Made by a program: the position numbers and the translations under genes
The notes under the pieces: generated by a model
Databases searched by the model: none
What the model saw: only the letters and a program-made list of their open reading frames with translations
Told to the model about the DNA's origin: nothing
DNA from: Bodo saltans
Lineage: Eukaryota > Euglenozoa > Kinetoplastea > Eubodonida > Bodonidae
Reading direction: 5' to 3'
Assembly (NCBI GenBank): GCA_001460835.1
Contig: CYKH01001716.1
Location: forward strand, 6,460-69,841
DNA length: 63,382 nt
Shown here: one piece after another, positions 45,613-54,476 of the stretch
How the letters are laid out: every line of letters begins with the position of its first letter
Position numbering within the stretch: position 1 is the first letter of the stretch

Positions 45613-46719
45613 ATGCCTGCTGTGGGGGTTAGCCGACGCCAAGAAGTGCGGTGCCGGCTAGGCCGCCTGTTTGGGGTGTGCTTCACCTTAGCACTGACTC
45701 TGTTCTGCTATGGTGTTTACTTGTCGCATTTTGTTGTGCCTTTGCTGTCTTCAGGACCCAGTGGAACAGGTGCAGCGTGCTTAGTAGTTGTGACCTTGGC
45801 GTACGTAGGACTGGTCACCTCGTTTCTTCGGACAGCTTCGACGCACCCCGGCCGCGTGCCTGCGTTCTTCGATGCGGGTTCCCTTAATAGTCGCACAGAG
45901 GAGGCGTTTACGCAGCTCTGCACAACTCTTGAGCTTCCGACAGATGCTACAGAGGAGATGCGAACTCGACTACGTGTGGGCATCACTTCCGTCAGTTTGG
46001 TGTCATCGCTGCGATATTGTGAAGCATGCGATGCTTACAAGTGCCCGACCACACACCACTGCTCTACCTGCGGCGTCTGCGTTTTTGAGTTGGATCACCA
46101 CTGTCCTTGGGTTGGTGGCTGCGTTGGTCGGAATAACCACAAGTACTTCCTTCTGTTTCTCTTCTACACTGTCATCTGCGGTGCCATAGTGGTCGCCACC
46201 AGTGCATACGCGGTGCTGGGGAGCGAGGGCATCAAAAACACTCTGCTGTTTATCGCATGGATTGTTGCGTTAGCGTTCGTGCTGATATTAACGCCCTTCT
46301 TGATGAGCTCCGCGCAAACAGTTCAGCAGAATTCGAGTACGATCGCGAAGCTACAGCTGCGCCGTGTAGGTCCTCTTGGAAGCCGATTGAACTCAGCACG
46401 AAGTCGGTCAAAGACACAAGGCCAACTGCCTCCTCACAACTACGCAGCAGTGCGTGCCGAAGAAAGTGCCTCTGCGACGGTCGACGTGGTACCGGATGCG
46501 AAACCGGCGCCACGTGGCCTACATCGTATCATGGGATCCCAACCCAAGTTTCCTTGGTGGGTCCTGCCAGTCGCGCCTGATTTGTTTGACGACGAGGACC
46601 GATGGGCAAGTGAAATCAAACAAGAAGTGGAGGACCAGGTAGAGTACCACATGTCCACCATGGTGCAGCTCCATGCGCGCAAACAGCAGCACGCTGCGTC
46701 CGGTCCTCCTTTGCTTTAG
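45613..46719 (+). CDS. DHHC-type protein S-palmitoyltransferase
   Basis: 368 residues. It transfers palmitate from CoA to protein cysteines at a membrane. Four hydrophobic segments are visible: two before the core (about 18-40 and 50-70) and two after (about 183-203 and 213-235). The cysteine-rich core is at ~134-182: YCEACDAYKCPTTHHCSTCG, then D161-H-H-C164-PWVGGCVGRNN. All zinc ligands and the acyl-accepting Cys164 are present. The cytosolic C-terminus is polar and unconserved. The ATG lies about 10 nt after an AG (45602-45603) that ends a T-rich tract. Confidence 0.94.
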   Translation: MPAVGVSRRQEVRCRLGRLFGVCFTLALTLFCYGVYLSHFVVPLLSSGPSGTGAACLVVVTLAYVGLVTSFLRTASTHPGRVPAFFDAGSLNSRTEEAFTQLCTTLELPTDATEEMRTRLRVGITSVSLVSSLRYCEACDAYKCPTTHHCSTCGVCVFELDHHCPWVGGCVGRNNHKYFLLFLFYTVICGAIVVATSAYAVLGSEGIKNTLLFIAWIVALAFVLILTPFLMSSAQTVQQNSSTIAKLQLRRVGPLGSRLNSARSRSKTQGQLPPHNYAAVRAEESASATVDVVPDAKPAPRGLHRIMGSQPKFPWWVLPVAPDLFDDEDRWASEIKQEVEDQVEYHMSTMVQLHARKQQHAASGPPLL

Positions 46720-46845
46720 TAGTATCGTTTCGTGTTGTTTTAACTATGTTGATGCGATATTAACATTGTCACAGTCATAAATGCACATTGACGTACTTTG
46801 CCACTATTCACTATTTCTTGAAGGATAGGAGTCAACATTATCGAG
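46720..46845. other. Intergenic region before the P-loop family gene
   Basis: AT-rich, with a modest pyrimidine tract (cactattcactatttcttg) and AGs at about 46823-46830. No gene is seen. Confidence 0.35.
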
Positions 46846-49800
46846 ATGTTTCAAGTAGAACAAGCAGCGGAGGAGAGTAGCAGGAAGAGGCTGCGCGAGG
46901 AATGGACAGAGGCGAGCCACAAGCTGTTGGTCAAGTTCCTTGCGGAGCTGATGGATTATGCGGTTCGCTACGGAAGGCTTGGGACGGCTGTCAGTGTGGA
47001 CAAACGTGCCAACTGGGTGAACGGATGGGTGAACGATCTGAAAGAGAACAACTTCCAGGATTTGCTGTTCTCTAAGCTTCGGGCGATGAACTTAACAGCT
47101 CGAGTAGGTGATGTTGTGACGTCGTTGGAGGACATCTACCTGCTTGCCAAGAACGCACGTGCACAGACATCTGATCTTGAGTATGTGCTTTACCGCGTCG
47201 AACGGCACACATGGACTGCCACAGTGAAGCAGCTTCTCGTTGCATGCATCAAGTGGAAAACGTTGGGGAGAACGCCTCTGGACTTTGATGTGTTGGATGA
47301 AATGACCAACGCACGACGTGTCTTCACCGATTTCGTGACGGAGCTAGTCCTGGACACTGAGGACATGCCTGGTCCAAATGATCGTTCAGCAGAGAGCTTC
47401 GAGAAGGCACACGAAACTGATGACGGTCATACGTTTTTCCGTCTCAAATTTGCGGCGACTGTTAGCACTGCAGTACGGCTGATCGAGCGGCGCCCGAAGA
47501 GCCCCCTGCCCAATGATTATTCAACTTCACCTCCCGTAATTCCGCCCGAACTCGGAAAGTATCTTGGCTCTCCCGCGCCTGCTCTTGTAATCTCTGTGAG
47601 CGGTGAGACCGGAAGTGGGAAGACAACGTCTGTCTTGTTGGCCCTCAAGTACAACCGCTTCGTTACGTTCTACGCAACCGCAGATGACTTGAGTATTAGC
47701 GGGCTTGAGGATCTACTCAAGGAGATGGCGGACAGTTCGAGGCACGCAGCCATGGCAGCCGAGCACCTTGTCAGCACGATGACACACCACCGGGGCTGGA
47801 TGCCCACAAAGCCAACTAAGAGGAGGGTGGCGCTAGTGATTGACGAGTTGGGACAATATCCCCTCGCCACTCGCGCCATTGCCAAGATTGTTAAAGCCCA
47901 AACGACACGCCCCATCAAGGAGAATGCGAGCTCCGCCGGCGAGGAGAATACAAAGCCCAGTGAGATCAAGGATATTTCCACAAGCATAGAGTTGTTTCAA
48001 CAATTTTTCATGAGCGGGGATGTGCGCATCATCTTGGTCGGGACCGGCACTGACCATGCGTTTTCAGCTGTTGGCTCGCTGCCTGCCACTCACGCCCACG
48101 TGAGTGCCAACGATTTTTCTGACGTAACGGTGTCGTTCGAGAAACATAGCATGCAATGGCGAAGCATCAAGAATGCCCTCGATCCAATTGAATTACAGCG
48201 GGGCATTTTTTTAAAGATCCTTCGCCTTTCTCGGAATCCACGAATGGCTGCCATCCTTGGAGTGCTGGACCGGATCGGCGTTGACGACTTGCTCTGTAAA
48301 GTAGATTGTCGTGGTGTAAAGCAGTCAGAATTGCGAGACCACTTTCGGTGCGTGTTGTGGGGTGCATTGCGTGAAAGCAGAAAGTACAATGCAATGCGTA
48401 CACTTCATTCGTTACAAGCGACTACTCACTTCAGTTGCGCGTTTGCGATAGCATGCAGCAACGAAGAACAGAAAGTCGACTATCCCCTCCTCCGAACGTA
48501 CGTCAACACTTACGGGCTTCTGCGCGACTGCACACCTCTGGTGACGGAAGGAACGTTGCCGAAAGGACAGACAACCGCCAAAACGACACCGGACACTCCC
48601 AAACCAAAAGTCATGACGCATCGTTTTGAGATGAGTCCCGCCACGGTGGAGATTGGTCTTTCGAGCTTCGGAATGACAATGCCGAACGATGGGTGGGTTG
48701 GGTTCGAGTCGATGATGTGCTCCCTGCTGTACCTGCACGCCTTTGGTGCCTCATGCGCCGCGAGGCTCAACATCGAACTGAGCGGCGTTGACAGCAAGCT
48801 TGTTTCCGAAGATGAGGCAGACCCCATCGCGAAGGTCAAGACTTGGATCCGGTTGCGCGCGAAATGCGCAACGAGTGTGGTGCAAGGGACATTGAAGGAA
48901 CAAGTACGATCGTGCGGAGACGCAGCAGCCGCATTGAAGAGGCTGGCAAAAGAGCAGGTGAGCAGTGGTGAAGAGCGCCAGGTGTGCATTGTCGTTGCGC
49001 GGAATGGTGATTGTGTCTCGTTTGCGGATGTGATCGTTGGCCTTGTCGTGCCTAGCGACGATGATCATGGGTTTCACACGACACACTTGCTGCTGCTGCG
49101 ATTGAAGTACCTCGACAACACTCCGTTTAGTGTCCATGACGAGTGGCGTGAGTTGTACAAGATGGGCAGCACCGATGTGAGAGCGTTGGTTGCTGATTGT
49201 GCAGCGAAGCTTGAGAAGTATCGATGGGACGATGCCATGGCTCGCATCCATGTCTCGAAGAAGCTCGCTGAACAATGCCACAAGAATTGTGATTTCAAGA
49301 AACCTGCTGGTCGAGAGGATGTGTTCGCGGCAATCTGTCGAGGCAATCCATCACAACGTGCATTGAGCTCGTACGAAGCCGAGCTTCACAAATACACTCA
49401 CGATGGAAGCGTTTCCATTCCTTCGCTCGCCGCCAAGTTTTTGAGTGACCAAATGAAAGCAGCAGACGAACCAACTACAGACAAGATCACCTCGGCCTTC
49501 CGGCTCAAGCGTTGTCAAGCGAGCCACGCTTTTGTTCTTGACGTTAACCGCATCATGGAGAATGATGACGCAACGGTCGATGAACAATTCACACAAATTG
49601 TTGAAGCATTTGAGCATTACGAAAGGTTTGCTGCTGACAACAATGCCCCTTCAAGGTTCCCCCACGTACAAAAGCACAAGCTTACGGTAGATCGATTCGT
49701 TGTGTTGTACCGCTGCATGGACAGCGTTCCTCCACAGCGGGTTGTAGGTGTCCTTCGACCAGATAACATTCTGGTGATCGACAACAAGAACAGGCCAGCG

Positions 49801-49878
49801 GCGTTCTACCCTACCGGCTGGGAACATGAAACCTTTAAGCCGGAGACTCGCGTGACAGGTGTTTTTAGAAGCCAATAA
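46846..49878 (+). CDS. P-loop NTPase of a multicopy family, RHS/Crinkler-like architecture
   Basis: 1010 residues. After a helical N-terminal region (to ~240) comes an NTPase. Walker A is GETGSGKTT (G253-T261), Walker B is VALVIDELGQYP (D333, E334), and a sensor-like strand VRIILVGTGTDHAF follows. The second half is less clear. FADVIVGLVV (D728), followed by LLLLRLKYL (R752, K754), resembles a PD-(D/E)xK nuclease core with the Glu of ExK lost. Retrotransposon-hot-spot and Crinkler proteins combine an NTPase with such a nuclease. The family link is inference from architecture, not from a recognised match. The last ~125 residues recur in the broken copy at 50919. No transmembrane segment or signal peptide is seen. 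Codon use is less C/G-ending than in the neighbours. Confidence 0.75.
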   Translation: MFQVEQAAEESSRKRLREEWTEASHKLLVKFLAELMDYAVRYGRLGTAVSVDKRANWVNGWVNDLKENNFQDLLFSKLRAMNLTARVGDVVTSLEDIYLLAKNARAQTSDLEYVLYRVERHTWTATVKQLLVACIKWKTLGRTPLDFDVLDEMTNARRVFTDFVTELVLDTEDMPGPNDRSAESFEKAHETDDGHTFFRLKFAATVSTAVRLIERRPKSPLPNDYSTSPPVIPPELGKYLGSPAPALVISVSGETGSGKTTSVLLALKYNRFVTFYATADDLSISGLEDLLKEMADSSRHAAMAAEHLVSTMTHHRGWMPTKPTKRRVALVIDELGQYPLATRAIAKIVKAQTTRPIKENASSAGEENTKPSEIKDISTSIELFQQFFMSGDVRIILVGTGTDHAFSAVGSLPATHAHVSANDFSDVTVSFEKHSMQWRSIKNALDPIELQRGIFLKILRLSRNPRMAAILGVLDRIGVDDLLCKVDCRGVKQSELRDHFRCVLWGALRESRKYNAMRTLHSLQATTHFSCAFAIACSNEEQKVDYPLLRTYVNTYGLLRDCTPLVTEGTLPKGQTTAKTTPDTPKPKVMTHRFEMSPATVEIGLSSFGMTMPNDGWVGFESMMCSLLYLHAFGASCAARLNIELSGVDSKLVSEDEADPIAKVKTWIRLRAKCATSVVQGTLKEQVRSCGDAAAALKRLAKEQVSSGEERQVCIVVARNGDCVSFADVIVGLVVPSDDDHGFHTTHLLLLRLKYLDNTPFSVHDEWRELYKMGSTDVRALVADCAAKLEKYRWDDAMARIHVSKKLAEQCHKNCDFKKPAGREDVFAAICRGNPSQRALSSYEAELHKYTHDGSVSIPSLAAKFLSDQMKAADEPTTDKITSAFRLKRCQASHAFVLDVNRIMENDDATVDEQFTQIVEAFEHYERFAADNNAPSRFPHVQKHKLTVDRFVVLYRCMDSVPPQRVVGVLRPDNILVIDNKNRPAAFYPTGWEHETFKPETRVTGVFRSQ

Positions 49879-49901
49879 GTGACAAATAAAATTAAAGAAT
49901 G

Positions 49902-49950
49902 AACTTCGTTGGGAAAAGGGCATGAGGTTTGCTGTCACAGAACATTGAAT
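49902..49950 (+). repeat. 3'-flank repeat of the P-loop family (copy 1)
   Basis: The segment starting aacttcgttgggaaaagggc, just after the stop of the intact gene, recurs at 51343-51391, just after the broken copy. Roughly four in five bases match. The duplication therefore carried the 3' untranslated region as well as coding sequence. Confidence 0.75.
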
Positions 49951-50055
49951 AGCGATGGAAAGCATGAGCTGTGAGATGAATGAAATGATGTCGCGTCCTT
50001 TACAATTCCTCATTCGTACGCGTTGCCTAGGGAGAGTTGAAGTCGATACTAAAAT

Positions 50056-50671
50056 ATGAGGAAGCGTGCACTGCTTTTTTGGTGCTGCCGTGGTCCAGCG
50101 CAGGTTCACAACAACTGCTACGACCACACCACTGTCTCTTGCAGGACAAGGAAAGGGTGCATTCATCAAATATCACGATGGAGCAACGTGGCCCAAGTAT
50201 TTGACTGCAGCTGACATTGAGGATATCTTAGCGCCCCATTTAGTCGATGGCGCAACACCAAACTACAATTCCCTTGCTGTTCTACTACAGCTCGGTGACG
50301 TTAGGGGCATCAATTAATTACTGCATCAAGACGTTTCGATTCCTCCACTCCCAGTAGTCAACTTAGAGGAGTACCTTGGCCAGTACCTCATCAACAACGT
50401 CATTGAGTTGGCCAGCATGAGGCTTCAAGAGCGAGACGCTGCCCTGGAGAGATTGCATCAGGCGTTGATGCCACGGCTGTCGAGCGACAAGTCTAACGTT
50501 GTGTTCAGCTACTCGCAACGCGGCAGCGGCAAGACGCAGTTCATCAAGTACTTCCTGGCCACAAAGCGCAGTGAGGCAATAAAATGCGGGCGTGTGATAG
50601 TGCGCGACTGCGTTAAAGAAACGAACAAGGCATGGCTCATGTGGACAAAGGAAAATCAAAGGACTGCATAG
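50056..50671 (+). pseudogene. Broken P-loop family relative (N-terminal part)
   Basis: One frame (positions equal to 2 mod 3) reads from about 50069 to the TAG at 50669-50671 with a single in-frame TAA at 50315. It reads GAFIKYHDGATWPKYLTAAD, then LQLGDVRGIN-stop, then VVNLEEYLGQYLINNV and the P-loop SQRGSGKTQFIKYF near 50515. There is no ATG in this frame near the start. The nearby ATG at 50056 opens a different short frame. PPLPVVNLEEYLG resembles PPVIPPELGKYLG just before Walker A of the intact neighbour, but the Walker A itself is of another subtype. It is a dead member or a diverged subfamily fragment. Confidence 0.65.
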
Positions 50672-50798
50672 TCAAAGAAACGTCAAAGAAACCGCTGTAT
50701 TTGGTTCCTGTTGTAACCTTGAAGTTGGTGAGGACGCAGCACAGTACTACAGTCTCACATTAAGGGAAAACTCGTTTGTGGACTTCAACAGCACTGGG

Positions 50799-50876
50799 TA
50801 CCGCGTCGAAAGGCACTCATGGACCACCACAGTGGAGCACTGTTCGTTGCATGCATAAAGTGGAAAAAATTGGGGA
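50799..50876 (+). pseudogene. Fragment of the P-loop family gene (N-terminal region)
   Basis: 78 bp matching 47191-47269 of the intact gene at about 85% identity (taccgcgtcgaa and onward to ttgggga), with one base deleted near 50840 that breaks the frame. In the intact protein this stretch encodes YRVERHTWTATVKQLL and following residues. The surrounding bases (50672-50798) do not match, so only a shard of the gene was left here. Confidence 0.8.
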
Positions 50877-50918
50877 CCGAGCCTTTGTGGGGACAGTGCT
50901 TTAAATATGTTGCTTTAA

Positions 50919-51317
50919 ATGACCAACTCAGGTTTTGGGATCCCGAAGGAGGAAGCGTACAATTACGATTTTGTTGAAGAGGTTCGCCGCATTATGGATA
51001 GAGACCACAACAACAACACCATCACAACAACAGAAACATCAACCCATAAACAATTCGCTCAAATCGTCAAAGCGTATGAATGCGATCCAATCCCTGTAGC
51101 ACGTGAGAGCGCGCTAGAGATGGATCGATTCCTCATCATCTACCGCCATTCGGGCCATGAAGTTTCTGAGCAGCGTGCTCTAGGTATGTGCTGGCCAGAA
51201 AACATTCTGGCCATCAACTCGAAAAACAAGGCGGCGGCGTTTTACCCTACCAGCTGGGAAACGGAAACCTTGAAGCCGACGACAAGTGTGCGAGAGGTAT
51301 TTGTCAAGAAATTGTGA
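50919..51317 (+). pseudogene. C-terminal fragment of the P-loop family
   Basis: An open 132-codon frame homologous to the last ~125 residues of the gene at 46846-49878. Shared features are a helix ending EVRRIMDRD (compare DVNRIMEND), QFAQIVKAYE, EMDRFLIIYR, and the end block WPENILAINSKNKAAAFYPTSWE, against RPDNILVIDNKNRPAAFYPTGWE. It begins at an internal ATG without the NTPase part. Divergence is large at the protein level, yet the final block is well kept, so this module may be under constraint or recently converted. It could still be expressed as a short protein. Confidence 0.65.
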
Positions 51318-51342
51318 GCCGGTTGCTATTCGCGGAGAAAGT

Positions 51343-51391
51343 AAGCTTCGTTGGGACAAGGGCATGATGTGTGATGACAGAGAACATTGTA
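51343..51391 (+). repeat. 3'-flank repeat of the P-loop family (copy 2)
   Basis: Partner of 49902-49950. It starts aagcttcgttgggacaaggg and contains the shared cagagaacattg. It lies about 25 bp after the stop of the C-terminal fragment, the same relative position as in the intact gene. Confidence 0.75.
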
Positions 51392-51507
51392 TCTAACGTA
51401 TCGAACATCGATTAGGAAGAATATACCAAAACGAGTTTTGAGATGAAATTTTTTGATCACGCAGTTGATTGTTTTGTTTATTCGTTGGAACCATTTAAAG
51501 CAGTGCC

Positions 51508-52338
51508 ATGTCATCGTCTTCTTCTGCTTCTGCTGTTGTGCAGCTGCTCTTTCCGATGGGCGGGTTGGGCACTAGGTTCTCCAACATTGGTATCACGACG
51601 CCAAAGCCTCTCATTCATGTGGACGGCAAAGCGATGATCTTCAAAGCGGTTAGCTCGTTCGATGGTCTTGTGCAGCGAGGGGAGGGGCGCATTCGCGTGC
51701 GACTCATTTTTATCGTTCGTCAGGAGCACGAGGACCAATTCCTCCTGCGCACCAAACTTGCAGAGGTATTCGCGGAGCAGGCCAATGTGGAGGTTGTGTT
51801 TGTGATGATGTTGAGTGACACTCGGGGTGCGGCAGAGACGTGCTTGCTGGCCAAGGATGTCCTTATCCCCGAAGCACCAGTTGTGATTATGGACTGCGAC
51901 ACGTACTTCCGTTCAGCGAAGTATGAAGATGTGTTGATGAAGATGGCCTTAGAGCAGCAGGGGGACAAGAATGGTATTGCGGGACTGTTGGTGCACTTTC
52001 GTAGTAGGGCCCTACGATACAGTTACGCCTTGGTGAACGAGGAGACTGGCTACGTGGTGAGGACTGCAGAGAAGGACCCGATTAGTGATATGAGTCTCAT
52101 AGGAGCGTATGCGTTTGGTAGTGGTAAGTTGTTTGTGGACGCTGCGGAGCAGTTAGTGGCGTCGCCCATCGACCCAGAGAAAGGGGTCAAGGAATATTAC
52201 ATCAGCCTTGTGTTTAATTTCTTGCTTGATGCGGGCCGCAAGGTGGTAGCAGTGGAGCGCGACGATTACGCTAGCTTTGGCACTCCCGAAGAACTGGCGT
52301 TGTACAACGAAGGAAAACAATCGTGGGTGACGGAGTAG
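51508..52338 (+). CDS. Sugar-phosphate nucleotidyltransferase, bacterial type
   Basis: 276 residues, a single NTP-transferase domain. It is predicted to join a nucleoside triphosphate and a sugar (or similar) phosphate to make an activated sugar. The signature LLFPMGGLGTRFSNIGITTP is followed by KPLIHVDGKAM, with the nucleotide-binding G-x-G-x-RF and the PK lysine. VVIMDCDTYF supplies the metal-binding acidic strand, and DDYASFGTPEEL ends the fold. Standalone enzymes of this length and style are typical of bacterial surface-polysaccharide loci, so gene transfer is a reasonable inference, strengthened by its place beside a decaying multigene family. The substrate is unknown. The ATG follows AGs at 51499 and 51502 after the T-rich gttgattgttttgtttattc. 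Confidence 0.85.
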   Translation: MSSSSSASAVVQLLFPMGGLGTRFSNIGITTPKPLIHVDGKAMIFKAVSSFDGLVQRGEGRIRVRLIFIVRQEHEDQFLLRTKLAEVFAEQANVEVVFVMMLSDTRGAAETCLLAKDVLIPEAPVVIMDCDTYFRSAKYEDVLMKMALEQQGDKNGIAGLLVHFRSRALRYSYALVNEETGYVVRTAEKDPISDMSLIGAYAFGSGKLFVDAAEQLVASPIDPEKGVKEYYISLVFNFLLDAGRKVVAVERDDYASFGTPEELALYNEGKQSWVTE

Positions 52339-52526
52339 GTTGATCGACGTACATTACGTGTGTGATAATTCTCTAACATTTGTTCTGTGAGACCAATCAG
52401 ATCTAACTTTCCTCTTCCCCTTTTGAACTTACATCACAAGGAACGTGTGCACATTTTTCCCCCTTGACATTTTAGGCAACATTTCAACCACTCTTTACTC
52501 TTATCAATAGCACACCATCGCACACA
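52339..52526. other. Intergenic region before the second kinase
   Basis: Contains the pyrimidine run tttcctcttccccttttgaact (about 52409-52430) and AG at 52509-52510 in atcaatag, about 16 nt before the ATG at 52527. No gene is seen. Confidence 0.5.
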
Positions 52527-54125
52527 ATGATGGATGTCACAGCAACGAGTCTTCGGCATCCACTGGCGTGCAAGAAGTTTATGATGGAGTTTAAAGACAA
52601 TGATAAATTTCAGACTCCCATTGGAGGGCAAATGCCTCCGACGCCGTCTCGTGCGGCCACGGCGTTAAAGCCGTTTGAGCTCTTCTCACGGTACACCGCG
52701 ATTCGTCCTATTGCCAAAGGCACGTACGGCTTTGTGATTGCCGCTAGGGACGCCACGTTGGTGGACGCGTTCAATGCGCTGCCAGAGGAGCAGCAAATTC
52801 CCGAGGAGGGGATAGAGCGTGAGTCCTTCTACGATCAGCACACACTCGTGGCGATCAAGAAAGTCCCTCACCTCTTCGAGCAGGGCATCCCTCGCATGTG
52901 GCTGTGCGCCGCAAGGGAGGCACAGATGCTTCTTCACTTCCAGCACGAGAACGTCATCTCCGCCAAGGAGGTATTTATCCCCCTTGGTCAGGAGCACCTC
53001 CAAACAGCCGACACCATTAAACACCGAAGTGAGACATTTGATGAGCTGTACATTGTGATGGACTACAAGGAGATGACGCTGCGTGACGTGCTCGTCAAGT
53101 CGATGCTGCTGAACGAAGAGGACCCACCGAAGCCTGTGCTAGACCCCGTCACCAAAGCCCCTTTGTATCCCCTTTCGAAGGATTACCGGCAGTTTATTCT
53201 TTACCAACTTCTGCGTGGTGTTGGGTACCTGCATGCCTGTCGAGTGATGCATCGCGACCTAAAGCCAGAGAATGTTCTTGTGGATTTGAACTACAGGTGT
53301 AGCATCTGTGACTTTGGTCAAGCGAAGGATTTGAGCCGCCGTGATGACGAGGAGGACACGCCTGCCCTCGTCTCGTCTTACGACACGTTCGTCGACAACT
53401 GCACGCAGTGGTACGCCGCCCCAGAGACCATCACGCTCGTCCAGGACAGCACCGGCAACAGCGCGGTGATGGAGGAAGAGGTGCTGCACAGCGCTGATGT
53501 GTGGTCCATCGGTGCCATGGCGGCGGAGATGATTGTAGGAAGGCCTATCTTTGCCACGCACCACCGAGGAGGCTTTGCTCAGCTCCCTGCCATCACTTCA
53601 GTTCGTGGGGCTCTGACGCCGGAGGAGGTTGAGGCGTTGTGCACCGGGCGCCACGAGGGCGACAAGGATAGTTACAGAAGGGAGCTGACGAAGCGTGGCC
53701 ACCGCGGCATGCCTGTCGTCAACAAGCCGTTCAAAGAATTCCTTAAAGATTCATGCCCCCTCACCGACGAGGAGGTGGGGGACGATGAGATCGATCTCAT
53801 TGATCAGCTGCTTGCGTACGACCCACGCCAACGCCCTACCTGTGCGGCTGCCATCGCCCATCCATTTTTCATTGATGGTGGATACGACCCTGTGATTGAT
53901 CCAGAGAACAAGGCAAGCGTCTTGAATGCTGTGGAGAAGGCCGAGGTGCAGAGTGCTAGTGATGGGCGTGCGTTCTTTTGGAAGCTGTTCCTCAAGTCCC
54001 ACCCCGAGGTGGAGGAGCTGGAGGCGGTGCTCAGGGCGCCAAAGCAAACATCATCCGCTGTTGCCCGCGGACGACTGATCCTGCAAAGCCCAAACCCAAA
54101 CCACTCCGCAGATGACAGCAGTTAG
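52527..54125 (+). CDS. CMGC-family protein kinase with insertions
   Basis: 532 residues. The kinase domain spans about 55-450. The glycine loop is IAKGTYGFV, so its first Gly is Ala-Lys. ATP-binding Lys111 (VAIKK) comes after a ~28-residue insert that separates beta-2 from beta-3. The catalytic loop H242-R-D-L-K246-PEN and D262-F-G are intact, and the activation segment is long and acidic (RRDDEEDTPALVSSYD), ending CTQWYAAPE. There is no TxY. A further insertion with hydrophobic and charged parts follows VGRPIFA, where CMGC kinases carry their insert. It is probably active, MAPK- or CDK-like, but belongs to no subfamily I can name. The ~80-residue C-terminal tail is polar. Confidence 0.88.
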   Translation: MMDVTATSLRHPLACKKFMMEFKDNDKFQTPIGGQMPPTPSRAATALKPFELFSRYTAIRPIAKGTYGFVIAARDATLVDAFNALPEEQQIPEEGIERESFYDQHTLVAIKKVPHLFEQGIPRMWLCAAREAQMLLHFQHENVISAKEVFIPLGQEHLQTADTIKHRSETFDELYIVMDYKEMTLRDVLVKSMLLNEEDPPKPVLDPVTKAPLYPLSKDYRQFILYQLLRGVGYLHACRVMHRDLKPENVLVDLNYRCSICDFGQAKDLSRRDDEEDTPALVSSYDTFVDNCTQWYAAPETITLVQDSTGNSAVMEEEVLHSADVWSIGAMAAEMIVGRPIFATHHRGGFAQLPAITSVRGALTPEEVEALCTGRHEGDKDSYRRELTKRGHRGMPVVNKPFKEFLKDSCPLTDEEVGDDEIDLIDQLLAYDPRQRPTCAAAIAHPFFIDGGYDPVIDPENKASVLNAVEKAEVQSASDGRAFFWKLFLKSHPEVEELEAVLRAPKQTSSAVARGRLILQSPNPNHSADDSS

Positions 54126-54476
54126 TTAGTGCACACAAGCAAACAAACTTCAACGTTGTGTTGTGAAGCACCCAAAGGTTTCTTTTGAGGAGTTGAGGCG
54201 GCACTCTTTACTGACCAGTCAACGTCCCTCTCCGAGGCGATAACGTAGTGAGATGATCCTGTGTGGTGTCTTTTGCGTTTGAGATGATATTTTTTTCTTT
54301 ATTTTTTGTCTTTTGCACTTACGACAAAGGGCGCAGTTGCACGAGTAGACACCGCGGCTGTTCCCCACAAGAAATAGAGATATAATCTAGCACCCTAGGA
54401 ATCAAACTCCCTCTCCCCTGCACAGGCAGAGAGGCATAGAAAGCTTTTTTTGTATTTCTCGAACGTCACCGTCGGT
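54126..54476. other. Intergenic region, 3' UTR and candidate splice acceptors
   Basis: No gene is seen. A T-rich tract (atttttttctttattttttg and onward, 54283-54318) is followed by AGs at 54328 and 54335. A second, C-rich tract (aactccctctcccctgcacag) has AG at 54424-54425. The second would leave a ~51-nt leader before the ATG at 54477. The longer open frame at 54450 would start at TTG, so I prefer 54477. Confidence 0.5.

Noticed and set aside
46846-49878. Calling the P-loop gene a transposase or reverse transcriptase
   Set aside because: No DDE triad, RT palm motif or integrase zinc motif is present. Walker A and B place it among P-loop NTPases.
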